Virus record (IMG/VR): IMGVR_UViG_3300047564_002155
Span: 1-64,000 of that record
Source: a virus
Strand: one strand, 5' to 3'
Length of the DNA stretch: 64,000 nt
Shown here: positions 20,729 through 29,220 of the stretch, piece after piece
Layout: the number at the start of each line of letters is the position of its first letter
Position numbering within the stretch: position 1 is the first letter of the stretch
Program-made: the position numbers and the translations under genes
Notes under the pieces: generated by a model
Databases searched by the model: none
What the model saw: only the letters and a program-made list of their open reading frames with translations
What the model was told of the DNA's origin: nothing

Positions 20729-22585
20729 ATGAGCAAAATAATTGGTATTGATTTAGGAACTACTAACTCGTGTATTTCCGTAATTGAGGGTGGTGAATCC
20801 GTGGTGATTGTAAATGGTGAAGGCGCTAGAACAACACCATCGGTAATTTCTTTTGATAAGGGTGAAGTAAAGATTGGGGCGGCTGCTAAACGAGTTGCAG
20901 TGACCAATCCTAAAAATACCCTATATTCAGTAAAGCGTTTCATTGGTAAGCGTTATTCTGAATTAAATAAAGACCACCTTAATGTTGGATACGAAGTAAA
21001 GAAAGGTCCAAACGACTCTATTCTTATTCAAGCGAACGGAAGAGATTATGTTCCACAGGAGATTTCGGCAATGGTTCTCCAAAACATTCGTAAGTCTGCG
21101 GAAGCATATCTTGGTGAAGATGTTCGTAAAGCGGTAATCACGGTTCCTGCATATTTCAATGATTCACAACGACAAGCAACCAAAGAAGCCGGTGAAATTG
21201 CCGGGTTAGAGGTAATGCGTATCATTAACGAACCAACAGCCGCAGCACTCGCTTATGGTTTGAACAAGAAAGATACTGATATGAAAATCGCAGTATTTGA
21301 CTTGGGTGGTGGAACTTTTGATATATCAATCCTTGAATTGGGTGATGGTGTATTTGAAGTTCTATCTACAAATGGTGATACACAACTTGGTGGTGACAAC
21401 TTTGATGAGGCGATTGTAGAACATATTGTCTCTATGATTAAAACCACCAAAGGAGTTGACTTAACAAGTGACTCAATGGCTATGCAGAGAATCCGTGAAG
21501 CTGCTGAAAAAGCTAAAATTGAATTATCATCTACAACATCTACGGATATTAACCTACCATACATTTCAGTAGGTCAAGATGGTCCTATTCATTTTGAAAC
21601 ATCATTGTCTCAATCGGATTTTAATCGTTTAACATTACCACTTGTGGACCGATGTATGAAACCTTGTCAACAAGCCGTTAAGGATGCTGCTGTTTCATTG
21701 AGTGATATTGATGAAGTTATTCTTGTAGGTGGTTCAACTCGTATCCCAGCCGTTCAAGACGCCGTTGAAAAGTTCTTTGGTAAAAAACCAAGTAAGGGTG
21801 TGAATCCTGATGAGGTTGTTGCTGTTGGAGCTGCTATTCAAGGTGGTGTTCTTGGTGGTGATGTTAAAGATGTTCTTCTTTTGGATGTGACTCCATTGAG
21901 TTTGGGTATTGAAACTCTTGGTGGTGTGTTTACGGCTATCATTGATGCAAACACAACCATTCCGGTGAAAAAATCACAAACATTCTCAACCGTATCGGAC
22001 AATCAACAAGTTTTAGAGGTTCACGTTTTACAAGGTGAACGACCTATGGCGAAAGACAATAGAACTTTGGGTAGGTTCCACTTGGAAGGTATTCCAATGG
22101 CTCCTCGTGGGGTTCCACAAGTTGAAGTTACATTTGATATTGATGCTAATGGTATTTTAAATGTGTCCGCAAAAGACTTGGGAACTAAAAAAGAACAAAG
22201 AGTACGAATTGAATCTTCAACAGGATTATCCAAGGATGAAATCCAACGTATGAGGGATGAGGCTGAAATGAATCGTGAAGAGGATTTGAAACGACAAGAA
22301 TCGGTGACGCTCATTAATGCTGCTGATGGCTATTTGTTCTCCAGCGAAAAACAAATACAAGAATTGAATGATAAAATTCAATCAGATGAGAAAGAGAAAT
22401 TGGAAAGTCTTATGAGGGACTTAAAATCCGCAGTTGATAGTAGAGATATAGAATTAGTTAAAGATAGTAAGATAAAATTAGAATCTGCGTGGTCAAAAGT
22501 CACAACACGAATGTATCAGAACCCGCCAACTCAAACGGGTGATAGTACACAAGACATAGAGTTTGAAGAAGTTACGAACTCGTAA
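20729..22585 (+). CDS. dnaK: chaperone DnaK (Hsp70)
   Basis: 618 aa. ATG 20729 begins [15 protein letters not shown], the first phosphate motif of Hsp70; an upstream in-frame TTG is less likely. Other hallmarks: [27 protein letters not shown], the linker [14 protein letters not shown], and substrate domain motif [17 protein letters not shown]. It ends DIEFEEV, like bacterial DnaK. It is complete and probably active. Host-derived dnaK genes occur in some large phages and may assist capsid or tail folding or replication. No dnaJ or grpE is seen nearby, so it would use host co-chaperones. Expression may be controlled by the palindromes upstream. Confidence 0.96.
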   Translation: MSKIIGIDLGTTNSCISVIEGGESVVIVNGEGARTTPSVISFDKGEVKIGAAAKRVAVTNPKNTLYSVKRFIGKRYSELNKDHLNVGYEVKKGPNDSILIQANGRDYVPQEISAMVLQNIRKSAEAYLGEDVRKAVITVPAYFNDSQRQATKEAGEIAGLEVMRIINEPTAAALAYGLNKKDTDMKIAVFDLGGGTFDISILELGDGVFEVLSTNGDTQLGGDNFDEAIVEHIVSMIKTTKGVDLTSDSMAMQRIREAAEKAKIELSSTTSTDINLPYISVGQDGPIHFETSLSQSDFNRLTLPLVDRCMKPCQQAVKDAAVSLSDIDEVILVGGSTRIPAVQDAVEKFFGKKPSKGVNPDEVVAVGAAIQGGVLGGDVKDVLLLDVTPLSLGIETLGGVFTAIIDANTTIPVKKSQTFSTVSDNQQVLEVHVLQGERPMAKDNRTLGRFHLEGIPMAPRGVPQVEVTFDIDANGILNVSAKDLGTKKEQRVRIESSTGLSKDEIQRMRDEAEMNREEDLKRQESVTLINAADGYLFSSEKQIQELNDKIQSDEKEKLESLMRDLKSAVDSRDIELVKDSKIKLESAWSKVTTRMYQNPPTQTGDSTQDIEFEEVTNS

Positions 22586-22606
22586 TGATTTAACAATTTC
22601 TTAATA

Positions 22607-22638
22607 TAGGGGGCTTGGAAAAGTCCCCTATTTTTTTT
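22607..22638 (+). terminator. rho-independent terminator fused to a promoter
   Basis: TAGGGGGCTT (22607-22616) pairs with AAGTCCCCTA (22621-22630), ten pairs with one G-U, GGAA tetraloop, then eight T. Ends the dnaK transcript. Confidence 0.9.
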
Positions 22639-22645
22639 ATCTTTA
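22615..22645 (+). promoter_or_regulatory. promoter embedded in the terminator
   Basis: TTG 22615-22617 within the hairpin, exactly 20 nt, TATCTTTA 22638-22645. Upstream TTAACAATTTCTTAATAT (22590-22607). Drives the UV endonuclease gene. Confidence 0.75.
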
Positions 22646-22662
22646 TGTATAAAGAAAAAACT

Positions 22663-23592
22663 ATGACAAATTTAGGTTATTGTTGCATCAATATGACCCT
22701 TGGTAAGGACAAGATTACTACCAATCGGTCTATGGTCAAAAAAACATTTCTCAAAGAGGGTATTAGTCGGTCATCCGACCTTGCTGTACAAAACGCAAAA
22801 GACTTGGTGGAGATTATCAAGTGGAATCACAAGAATGGTTTCAAACTATTTCGTATGACTTCTGACCTCGTTCCTTGGGCCAGTGAGTTTCATTTGAACG
22901 AAATGCCCGACTACGACAAGTTCTCTAATGTCCTCAAGGGTGCAGGTACGCTTGCCAAGACCTATGGACAGCGTATAACATCACATCCCGGCCCATTTAA
23001 TGTCTTGGTGTCTCCCAACGAGAAAGTCGTTCAGAACACGATTAAAGACCTTTCTATACACGGAGAACACTTTGACCTTATGGGATTGGAACGAACCCCA
23101 CACAACCTTATTAACATCCATTGTAATGGGGTCTATGGTGATAAACAATCTGCTATGGATAGGTTTTGTAAAAACTTTGAATTGCTGCCAGAATCAGTTC
23201 AAACACGATTGACTGTTGAGAACGATGACAAGGGAAGTATGTATTCAGTTAAGGACCTTATGTATATCCACGAGCGTGTTGGTATTCCTATTGTCTTTGA
23301 CTATCACCACCACACCTTCAATACCGGTGGTCTTACTGAACAAGAAGCCCTTGAACTTGCTATGTCCACTTGGGGTGATGTTAAACCATTAGTCCACTAC
23401 TCTGAATCCAAAACATTGGAAGACCCTACTGCTAAACCTCAAGCACACTCTGACTACATCTATTCCGAGATTAATACCTATGGTCATAACCTTGATATTG
23501 ACATTGAAGCCAAGATGAAAGAGCTGACAGTATTAGACTATATTTCCAAATTTGGTCAACACTCAACAGGGCATAATATGGGGAAAGCTTAA
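22663..23592 (+). CDS. uvsE: UV damage endonuclease (UvdE/UvsE family)
   Basis: 309 aa with ATG 22663, the first ATG downstream of the promoter; an earlier ATG at 22645 overlaps the -7 element. The sequence begins NLGYCCINMTLG and contains the metal-site segments of the UvdE TIM barrel: SHPGPF, HCNGVYGDK, TVENDD, FDYHHHTFN and VHYSES. The enzyme nicks 5' to cyclobutane dimers and 6-4 photoproducts, starting repair. T4 uses the unrelated DenV for this, so this phage has a different solution for damage in sunlit water. No partner genes needed. Confidence 0.9.
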   Translation: MTNLGYCCINMTLGKDKITTNRSMVKKTFLKEGISRSSDLAVQNAKDLVEIIKWNHKNGFKLFRMTSDLVPWASEFHLNEMPDYDKFSNVLKGAGTLAKTYGQRITSHPGPFNVLVSPNEKVVQNTIKDLSIHGEHFDLMGLERTPHNLINIHCNGVYGDKQSAMDRFCKNFELLPESVQTRLTVENDDKGSMYSVKDLMYIHERVGIPIVFDYHHHTFNTGGLTEQEALELAMSTWGDVKPLVHYSESKTLEDPTAKPQAHSDYIYSEINTYGHNLDIDIEAKMKELTVLDYISKFGQHSTGHNMGKA

Positions 23593-23610
23593 TATAATCT
23601 GTTATTATTC

Positions 23611-23674
23611 AAGCACTTTAATATTTATTAACCACAGGGTGCTTAAGCACTTAAGCTTTAAGCGACTTAATAAG
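23611..23674 (+). repeat. TTAAGC repeat cluster
   Basis: TTAAGC at 23643, 23651 and 23658 in an eight- then seven-base rhythm, a perfect palindrome GTGCTTAAGCAC (23639-23650), and an inverted AAGCAC at 23611. It sits in the 133-base gap between uvsE and the membrane protein gene. Possible protein-binding iterons or operator. Confidence 0.45.
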
Positions 23675-23725
23675 TGATTATAAGTATCGCTCCTGAAGTT
23701 AATGAAAATAGGTTTTTAGGAAAAT

Positions 23726-24829
23726 ATGAAAAATTTTTTTAATAGAAAGAACGGATTTGTTTTACTGATGATTATCAGCACTTTTGCTCTGGCTGGGTCT
23801 GCTGCATATTATTCGGTATTTGGATTAAGTTCTCTTTTCGCTGGGGCCAGAACCGAGGTTATTATAATGGCTGGTGCTTTAGAATTTTCTAAACTAATTC
23901 TTGCATCATACCTACATAATCATTGGAGTAAAGCTGGTTGGATGAAATGGTATTTAACCTTTGCAGTTGGTATCCTTATGGTAATTACATCAGCTGGTAT
24001 TTACGGATTCCTAACATCAGCATATCAATCTACTGCTGATAAATTAGGAACTACTGATAAGTTGGTGGAAGTGGTTGAATTGAAAAAGGGAAGGTTTCAA
24101 GAGCAATTAACTTACTACAATGATGAAAAATTAAAATTGAATGAATCCATCAACGGACTTCGTGGTGGTTTAGCTAATAATACTCAATCTCGTGTTGATA
24201 GAAATGGTAACGTAATTACATCTACATCATCATCACAGCGAAGGTCTTTAGAATCTCAATTAAAAAGCGCAGTAGAACAACGAGAGTCTATCTCAAAAAA
24301 GATTGAAGTGTTAACCGATTCTATCACCAAATTAGAATTAAATGTATTGGATTTACAAACCAATAACGAAGTAGCGGCAGAAGTGGGACCTCTCCGTTAT
24401 ATGTCTGAAATTACAGGCAAACCTATGAATGTAATCGTAAACTGGTTTACCCTTTTGATTGTATTCGTATTTGACCCTTTAGCCATTTCAATGGTAATTG
24501 CTTTAAATAAATTAACTAAAAAAGAGAATGAAAATGGAAATGAACTTTATTCTATCAACACTAGCAGTAGTGATAACAATAGCAGCGTTGGGATTCCTAA
24601 CAGCGACACCAATAATGAAGAAGTATTACAATCAGAGTATTCAAGCGGAGAATCAATTGAAACAAACGCAGACCCAATTAAGTCAGAAGATATTACGATT
24701 GAAGAACAAACTAAAAAAGAAAAAGAAGAAGTAGTATTTGTTCCAACCGATGAAGACGCTATAATTGATGCTCGTACTTTATATAATGAAACTTATCAAA
24801 AAAAGCAACAACACACATACCTAAAATAA
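23726..24829 (+). CDS. membrane protein with coiled-coil loop, 367 aa
   Basis: Membrane helices at about 10-33 (GFVLLMIISTFALAGSAAYY), 42-60, 72-98 and 235-255 (VNWFTLLIVFVFDPLAISM), with a long coiled coil of about 110 residues between the third and fourth (LKKGRFQEQLTYY). The last 100 residues are low-complexity Ser/Asn/Glu. A second gene appears to be encoded in another frame in that tail. Similar four-helix/coiled-coil proteins are frequent in large marine phages, function unknown. Confidence 0.75.
   Translation: MKNFFNRKNGFVLLMIISTFALAGSAAYYSVFGLSSLFAGARTEVIIMAGALEFSKLILASYLHNHWSKAGWMKWYLTFAVGILMVITSAGIYGFLTSAYQSTADKLGTTDKLVEVVELKKGRFQEQLTYYNDEKLKLNESINGLRGGLANNTQSRVDRNGNVITSTSSSQRRSLESQLKSAVEQRESISKKIEVLTDSITKLELNVLDLQTNNEVAAEVGPLRYMSEITGKPMNVIVNWFTLLIVFVFDPLAISMVIALNKLTKKENENGNELYSINTSSSDNNSSVGIPNSDTNNEEVLQSEYSSGESIETNADPIKSEDITIEEQTKKEKEEVVFVPTDEDAIIDARTLYNETYQKKQQHTYLK
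24528..24734 (+). CDS. possible overprinted membrane/coil protein, 68 aa
   Basis: In the +1 frame of the tail of the 23726 gene. Starts MKMEMNF, followed by a strong membrane helix (ILSTLAVVITIAALGFL) and a Gln/Lys coiled coil (IQAENQLKQTQTQLSQKI), ending in a lysine run. The host frame is low-complexity exactly here, which suggests selection acts on the nested frame. The layout (signal anchor plus periplasmic coil) is spanin-like, but a small unrelated membrane protein is equally possible. A chance ORF cannot be excluded. Confidence 0.45.
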   Translation: MKMEMNFILSTLAVVITIAALGFLTATPIMKKYYNQSIQAENQLKQTQTQLSQKILRLKNKLKKKKKK

Positions 24830-24830
24830 A

Positions 24831-24862
24831 TTTGGATAATTCAATTATTTTTCGTATATTTG
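24831..24862 (+). promoter_or_regulatory. promoter of the ClpP-like gene
   Basis: TTTG 24831-24834, 20-nt spacer ending TTTCG, TATATTTG 24855-24862: full consensus. ATG follows at 24885. Confidence 0.85.
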
Positions 24863-24884
24863 TATCAATATAAATTATAAATCT

Positions 24885-25517
24885 ATGGATGAACTATATA
24901 CAACTACTTTAGGCAATACCACTAAAATTGCTTATGAAGAAACAAATAACGATGGAACTGATATTGATAACCATCGTAAATTTTATCGTGAGTTTGACTA
25001 TGGTATTGATACCGAAGACAATGTAATCTTTATCCAAGATGAAATCCAAAGCGGACTTACCTTTGATATTGTATCTAAAGTCCGATTGTTGAAAAAAATC
25101 AATGGTAATATTGACACGGTAAATATTCTACTGAACTCCGGCGGTGGTGATGTAATTGAAACTCTTGCGTTGATTGATTATATGAAATCACAAAAAGACC
25201 AAATGAAGTTTAACATTATTGTTCGTGGTATGGCTATGTCCGCAGCCGCTCTTCTTTTGGCTAATGGAACCGGAACTCGTGCTGCAAGTAAACACTCCAA
25301 GATTATGGTTCACCAATTGTCTACTATCGTAGTTGGTAAGTTGAGTGATGTTAAATCAAATGCAAAGTTTAGTGAAGAGTTGGAAACTGAATGTAATCAG
25401 TTGATGGCTGAAAGCACAAAAATGGATAAGGACTATTGGCAGAACATCCAAAGTTCAGATTATTTTATGTCGGCTGAAAAGGCTTTGGAATTAGGAATTA
25501 TTGATGTAATCATTTAA
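24885..25517 (+). CDS. ClpP-like serine protease
   Basis: 210 aa, the size of ClpP. GGGDVIETLALIDYM, the nucleophile segment GMAMSAAALLL with Ser119 and MVHQLS with His143, separated by 24 residues as in ClpP (25 in E. coli). An N-terminal 40-residue acidic extension precedes the fold. No ClpX/ClpA gene is in the window, so it would need the host ATPase, act alone as an oligomer, or be a head maturation protease of the S14 type. Since a gp21-like protease starts at 63873, the head role is less likely. Three bases before the HD gene. Confidence 0.85.
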   Translation: MDELYTTTLGNTTKIAYEETNNDGTDIDNHRKFYREFDYGIDTEDNVIFIQDEIQSGLTFDIVSKVRLLKKINGNIDTVNILLNSGGGDVIETLALIDYMKSQKDQMKFNIIVRGMAMSAAALLLANGTGTRAASKHSKIMVHQLSTIVVGKLSDVKSNAKFSEELETECNQLMAESTKMDKDYWQNIQSSDYFMSAEKALELGIIDVII

Positions 25518-25520
25518 ACT

Positions 25521-26312
25521 ATGGTAAATTTTTTCACGGCGGAAGAACTTGTAGAAAACTATGAGAAATTTCGTAAACTAATCAATCAAACCTTTACCGG
25601 TGAACGATTGGATGCTCTCAACAAAATGTACGACCATTTTGAAGAGCGTATGATTTACACCCCAGCATCTTCAACTGAACACTTCCATAATGCTTTTCCA
25701 GGTGGGTATGTAGACCACGTTCTTCGTGTCACTCGTAATGCTTTGAAGGTATATGACTTGTATACCGAATTGGGTATGGGTATGAATGATTACACTCGTG
25801 AAAACTTAATCTTTACAGCCCTACACCACGACTTGGGTAAGTTGGGAACTCCATCGGAAGATTTATACATCAAGAACGATTCGGAATGGCATGTAAAAAA
25901 CCAAGGTAAAATTTACAAGTACAATCCAAATATTCATTGGATGTCTTTAAATGATAGAACTTTTTACAATCTAAACTACTTTGGTATTAAGTGTACGGAA
26001 GAGGAGTGGATTAGTATTAAACTTACCGATGGATTGTATGATGATAATAACAAAGAGTATTTCATCAAATTTGATAAAGACCAAGCAATCAAAACATCGC
26101 TTCCGTTTATAATGCACACTGCTGACTTGTTTGCTGCACGATTTGAGAATGAACGATGGATTAAAGAAATGCAACCACAAAAATCAACTCGTAGTGTAAC
26201 GAATGGTAGACCTGCTATTAAAGCATCAAAATTATCTGATACCTTTCAGACGAGTGGTACGTTTACAACAACAAATGTGTTTGATGCTTTTAAAGATGTA
26301 ATTGAGGATTAA
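25521..26312 (+). CDS. HD-domain phosphohydrolase
   Basis: 263 aa. Metal ligands of the HD fold: H66 (GGYVDHVLRV), H103-D104 (ALHHDLGKLG), with a later histidine/aspartate in the C-terminal half (MHTADL). HD proteins cleave phosphate esters in nucleotides or RNA. The substrate is not evident. It is co-oriented and tightly spaced with the ClpP-like gene and the sigma factor, so it is in the same transcript. C-terminal 50 residues are Ser/Thr rich. Confidence 0.83.
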   Translation: MVNFFTAEELVENYEKFRKLINQTFTGERLDALNKMYDHFEERMIYTPASSTEHFHNAFPGGYVDHVLRVTRNALKVYDLYTELGMGMNDYTRENLIFTALHHDLGKLGTPSEDLYIKNDSEWHVKNQGKIYKYNPNIHWMSLNDRTFYNLNYFGIKCTEEEWISIKLTDGLYDDNNKEYFIKFDKDQAIKTSLPFIMHTADLFAARFENERWIKEMQPQKSTRSVTNGRPAIKASKLSDTFQTSGTFTTTNVFDAFKDVIED

Positions 26313-26313
26313 T

Positions 26314-26619
26314 ATGATTTGGATTATTTTTATTTTATTATCAGTTTGTGTATCGCTTGGATATGCTGTTAGAAACTTACTAAAAAAGTATGAAGCTCTT
26401 GAAGCGGAGTTTGAAGATTTGACTGAAACTTATGAACAAGCTGAAGTCCAGTTGTCTGATATGGCTGGTCATATTGACAACGCTTTGACTCGTATGAAGG
26501 ATATTGATAAGATTGGTTCGTTTGAAGCTGATGATGAAACTGGCTATGTGTTTAAAGAAATGTATGAAATCGTACAACAATTAGAAGATTATTACAATGG
26601 CCAGAAAAGCGAAGAGTAA
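26314..26619 (+). CDS. membrane-anchored coiled-coil protein, 101 aa
   Basis: ATG 26314 is used, one base after the HD stop, giving an N-terminal membrane helix (WIIFILLSVCVSLGYAV) followed by a long acidic coiled coil (YEALEAEFEDLTETYEQAEV). It overlaps the sigma factor gene by 23 bases. Topology suggests the coil lies in the cytoplasm or periplasm depending on the flanking charge (RNLLKK after the helix favours cytoplasm). Function unknown. Confidence 0.68.
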   Translation: MIWIIFILLSVCVSLGYAVRNLLKKYEALEAEFEDLTETYEQAEVQLSDMAGHIDNALTRMKDIDKIGSFEADDETGYVFKEMYEIVQQLEDYYNGQKSEE

Positions 26620-27313
26620 AAGATACTTCACCCAAATTACGGAAATGGCTATCAACGCCTATAACCGATGTGATGACCAACGATTAAAAAATAAAATCTA
26701 TAATAGGTTTATTCACTATCCCTTTGATAAACTTGCAGAGAATGTAATTCACACCTACAAGACATATTACTTTGATGTTCCGTATGAAGATGTTAAGATG
26801 AATGTGGTTGCGTTTCTAAACGAGAAGATTCATAAGTTCAACGGAGATAATGGTCGGGCGTTTTCTTACTTTACGGTAATTGCACGAAACTATCTATTCA
26901 ATGAGAACAATCAGAACTACGCGAGAATGAAGGCTCAGACCGATGTTGATTCTATTGATAATGAGCGTGATGTAGTCAACGAAACTTATATTGCACAAAA
27001 TTTGGAGTTTCAATCTGACTTTATGGATTTCTTTGGAGATTATATGGATTTTCATATGAAGCGCTTGTTTCCCAAAGAACGAGACCAAAAAATTGCCGAC
27101 TCTTTGAATGAGTTATTTAAACACCGAGATAATCTCTATTCCTACAACAAAAAGGCATTATACATACTTATTAGAGAAAGAACTGGAGTATCAACTCAAT
27201 ACATTACAAAGATTGTTGGTAGATACAAGGTAATTTACGCAGAATTATATTCTGATTATAGTAAGGGAACAATAAAAAACTTAAATCATCGTATAGAGGA
27301 ATTCAATGCATAA
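26597..27313 (+). CDS. gp55-like late sigma factor
   Basis: 238 aa. Residues about 50-115 follow the sigma region 2 pattern seen in T4 gp55: YEDVKMNVVAFLNEKIHKF, then NGRAFSYFTVIARNYLFNENN. A second helical part near 190-225 (YNKKALYILIRERTGVSTQYITKIVGRYK) reads as a helix-turn-helix, which T4 gp55 lacks. It would direct host RNA polymerase to late promoters, for which the ATAYTTATTA-like words before structural genes are candidates. It stands just upstream of the baseplate module. Assignment is by pattern and position; a generic sigma-like factor is the alternative. Confidence 0.75.
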   Translation: MARKAKSKRYFTQITEMAINAYNRCDDQRLKNKIYNRFIHYPFDKLAENVIHTYKTYYFDVPYEDVKMNVVAFLNEKIHKFNGDNGRAFSYFTVIARNYLFNENNQNYARMKAQTDVDSIDNERDVVNETYIAQNLEFQSDFMDFFGDYMDFHMKRLFPKERDQKIADSLNELFKHRDNLYSYNKKALYILIRERTGVSTQYITKIVGRYKVIYAELYSDYSKGTIKNLNHRIEEFNA

Positions 27314-27668
27314 AGATGATGAAATCTTTAAGGGTAAAACTTTTTCGGATTTGATGTCTGACATCTACAACAATTCAAAAAAGAAAGACCGACAAATTAA
27401 ATTGCTAATCGCCCAACTTGAACCTATGGTAAAAAGTGTGGGCGATGCTGCTGCGGTAGTACCCTTAATTAGAGAATATTTGGATGTGTCGGTTAAAAAC
27501 GATGACGCCCTAATTAAACTTGCAGCAATCGTTCAACGAATGATGAAAAACGAATCTGATGCCGAAGGTGGTGGACTACTACTTTCAGAGGATGAAAAGA
27601 AACAACTTATGCAAGCTATGGAAGAAGTTGAAAAAGACCTTCCTAAAGATGATGAGGATGATTTGTGA
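27306..27668 (+). CDS. unknown protein, 120 aa
   Basis: Overlaps the sigma gene by eight bases and ends in a GTGA overlap with the gp5-like gene. Basic N-terminus, central helices (LIAQLEPMVKSVGDAAAVVPLIREYL), acidic tail (EEVEKDLPKDDEDDL). Its place next to gp55 could suit a gp33-like transcription coactivator, but no motif shows it. Confidence 0.6.
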   Translation: MHKDDEIFKGKTFSDLMSDIYNNSKKKDRQIKLLIAQLEPMVKSVGDAAAVVPLIREYLDVSVKNDDALIKLAAIVQRMMKNESDAEGGGLLLSEDEKKQLMQAMEEVEKDLPKDDEDDL

Positions 27669-28723
27669 TATTTGGTACGGTAGAAAATATAGTATTGGAT
27701 GATAAAGACTCTGAAAAGTTATATAAAATTTATGTAGCAACTACCACAGGTCTTACAGGTAATACAATTGAAGCATATCCACTTGATATGACTTCTAAAA
27801 AGATTCCTGTTATTGGTGAACAAGTAATGGTGGTGTTGGGTTCCAATGCTGATGCTAATTCACAAAAAAGGTCATCAGTTAGAAATTATTATATTTCAAC
27901 GGTTGGTATTCAATCAAATATAAACCATAACGCATTACCAAAGTTAAATCTAAAAACAGCATCTTCCCTTGGTAATTTAGATGGCGCTTTTGCTGGTGTT
28001 CCTGCTCAAACATCTACTCCTACACCACACGATTTTGGTAATGGGTTTGTTGAATTAAAAACCCTATCTCAATTACAACCCTACCTTGGTGATGTTATTT
28101 TTGAAGGTAGATTTGGTCAGTCAATTCGTTTTGGATATACTCCACGAAATACAAAAAGAACTAATAGTTTGGTAAGTGGTGCTACGATTGAACCAAGTTG
28201 GACATCACCACGACCTGAAGCTCCAATTACAATTATTAGAAATGGTGTTGGATTTTCTCGTGGATATAATAAATTTGTAGTTGAAGATATAAATCGTGAT
28301 GACTCATCATTGTATTTAACATCACAGCAAAAACTACAAATTAAAACAAGACCATTTTCAGTTGGTGTATCTCCAAGTGGAATCTATCAAAACCCACAAG
28401 CGGTATTAAACTCTGACCGAGTTTTAATCAACTCAAAAAAAGATGGAGTTCTTATTAGTGGTGAAACGGGAGTTTATGTTTCTACTCCAAGTTGGAAAGC
28501 TGATATGGACAAGATGTTTACTCAAATAGATGAACTTAAAAAACAAGTTCAGGAAATAAACATTGTTTTAAGCCAGTTAGGGCCCGCTTTACAAAGTGCT
28601 GCAAATGGGGGTGGTCCTGTTCCAACATTAGTAGCTGTGGCTCCAACTATTATCACAAAAGCGGCTCAGATAAGCGGTAAGTTAGTTAAAATAACAACCG
28701 AACTACAATTGATGAAAAACTGA
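27665..28723 (+). CDS. gp5-like baseplate hub/spike protein (no lysozyme domain)
   Basis: 352 aa with a GTG start overlapping the previous TGA. The N-terminal FGTVENIVLDDKDSEKLYKI region is the OB-fold expected of gp5, followed by a segment FEGRFGQSIRFG, and a Ser/Asn-rich beta region. C-terminal 80 residues are helical (MDKMFTQIDELKKQVQEI). T4 gp5 is 575 aa and carries a lysozyme domain, absent here. It would form the central hub on the tail tube. A late motif follows its stop. Confidence 0.75.
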   Translation: MIFGTVENIVLDDKDSEKLYKIYVATTTGLTGNTIEAYPLDMTSKKIPVIGEQVMVVLGSNADANSQKRSSVRNYYISTVGIQSNINHNALPKLNLKTASSLGNLDGAFAGVPAQTSTPTPHDFGNGFVELKTLSQLQPYLGDVIFEGRFGQSIRFGYTPRNTKRTNSLVSGATIEPSWTSPRPEAPITIIRNGVGFSRGYNKFVVEDINRDDSSLYLTSQQKLQIKTRPFSVGVSPSGIYQNPQAVLNSDRVLINSKKDGVLISGETGVYVSTPSWKADMDKMFTQIDELKKQVQEINIVLSQLGPALQSAANGGGPVPTLVAVAPTIITKAAQISGKLVKITTELQLMKN

Positions 28724-28732
28724 TATTTATTA
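28722..28732 (+). promoter_or_regulatory. candidate late promoter motif
   Basis: GATATTTATTA immediately before the ATG at 28735, the clearest copy with those at 51597 and 57832. If this is a promoter -10 for the next gene, the transcript would be leaderless; otherwise transcription reads through. Confidence 0.4.
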
Positions 28733-28734
28733 CT

Positions 28735-29220
28735 ATGGATACAAATAAACTATTTAAAGCAATTCAAATCATTGTCCAAGAGGAAGTGAAGAAGGAAGTG
28801 GCCAAGAGAGAAAAAGCCATTCGTGAATCTATTTTGAAAGAAATTAAATCAAAGCCAATTCAAAAATCAACTCCAAAGGTTGAGGCTGACCCATTAGAGG
28901 TAAGTCACATTTTTGAATCTCAAACACCAAAGAAAAAGTCTGGTCCAAAATTTGAGGGTAAATTTGCATCTCTACTTAATGAAACTGCTGATGGTGGTGA
29001 GTGGAGAAGTATTAATTCTGCTGGTGGTGCTTTCAACTCAAATCAAGCAATGGCTTGGGGTGCTATGAACCAAACCCCGAATGTTTTACAAACAGCAGAA
29101 GGTAGAGCGGTACCTGTTGAGCAACTACAACAAACTGAAGCGGGTCAAGCGGTAGTAAACGCATTAACACGAGATTACTCCGGATTGATGAAGGCGATTA
29201 ACGCCAAGAAAGGTAGATAA
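28735..29220 (+). CDS. unknown structural-region protein, 161 aa
   Basis: N-terminal charged coiled coil (LFKAIQIIVQEEVKKEVAKR), a Lys/Ser-rich linker and a Gly/Asn/Ala-rich second half (MAWGAMNQTPNVLQTAEG). Conserved T4-like phages of the sea carry a similarly built protein between gp5 and gp25, by recollection only. Stop overlaps the gp25 start (TAATG). Confidence 0.6.
   Translation: MDTNKLFKAIQIIVQEEVKKEVAKREKAIRESILKEIKSKPIQKSTPKVEADPLEVSHIFESQTPKKKSGPKFEGKFASLLNETADGGEWRSINSAGGAFNSNQAMAWGAMNQTPNVLQTAEGRAVPVEQLQQTEAGQAVVNALTRDYSGLMKAINAKKGR

Noticed and set aside
23611-23674. CRISPR-like array
   Set aside because: The repeats are six bases with one- to two-base gaps; no 20-40 base repeats or spacers exist here or elsewhere in the window.
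24515-24530. Programmed -1 frameshift feeding the overprinted ORF
   Set aside because: The A-rich run is not in the X-XXY-YYZ phase and the nested ORF is in the +1 frame, so a -1 slip would not reach it; independent initiation at clustered ATGs is simpler.
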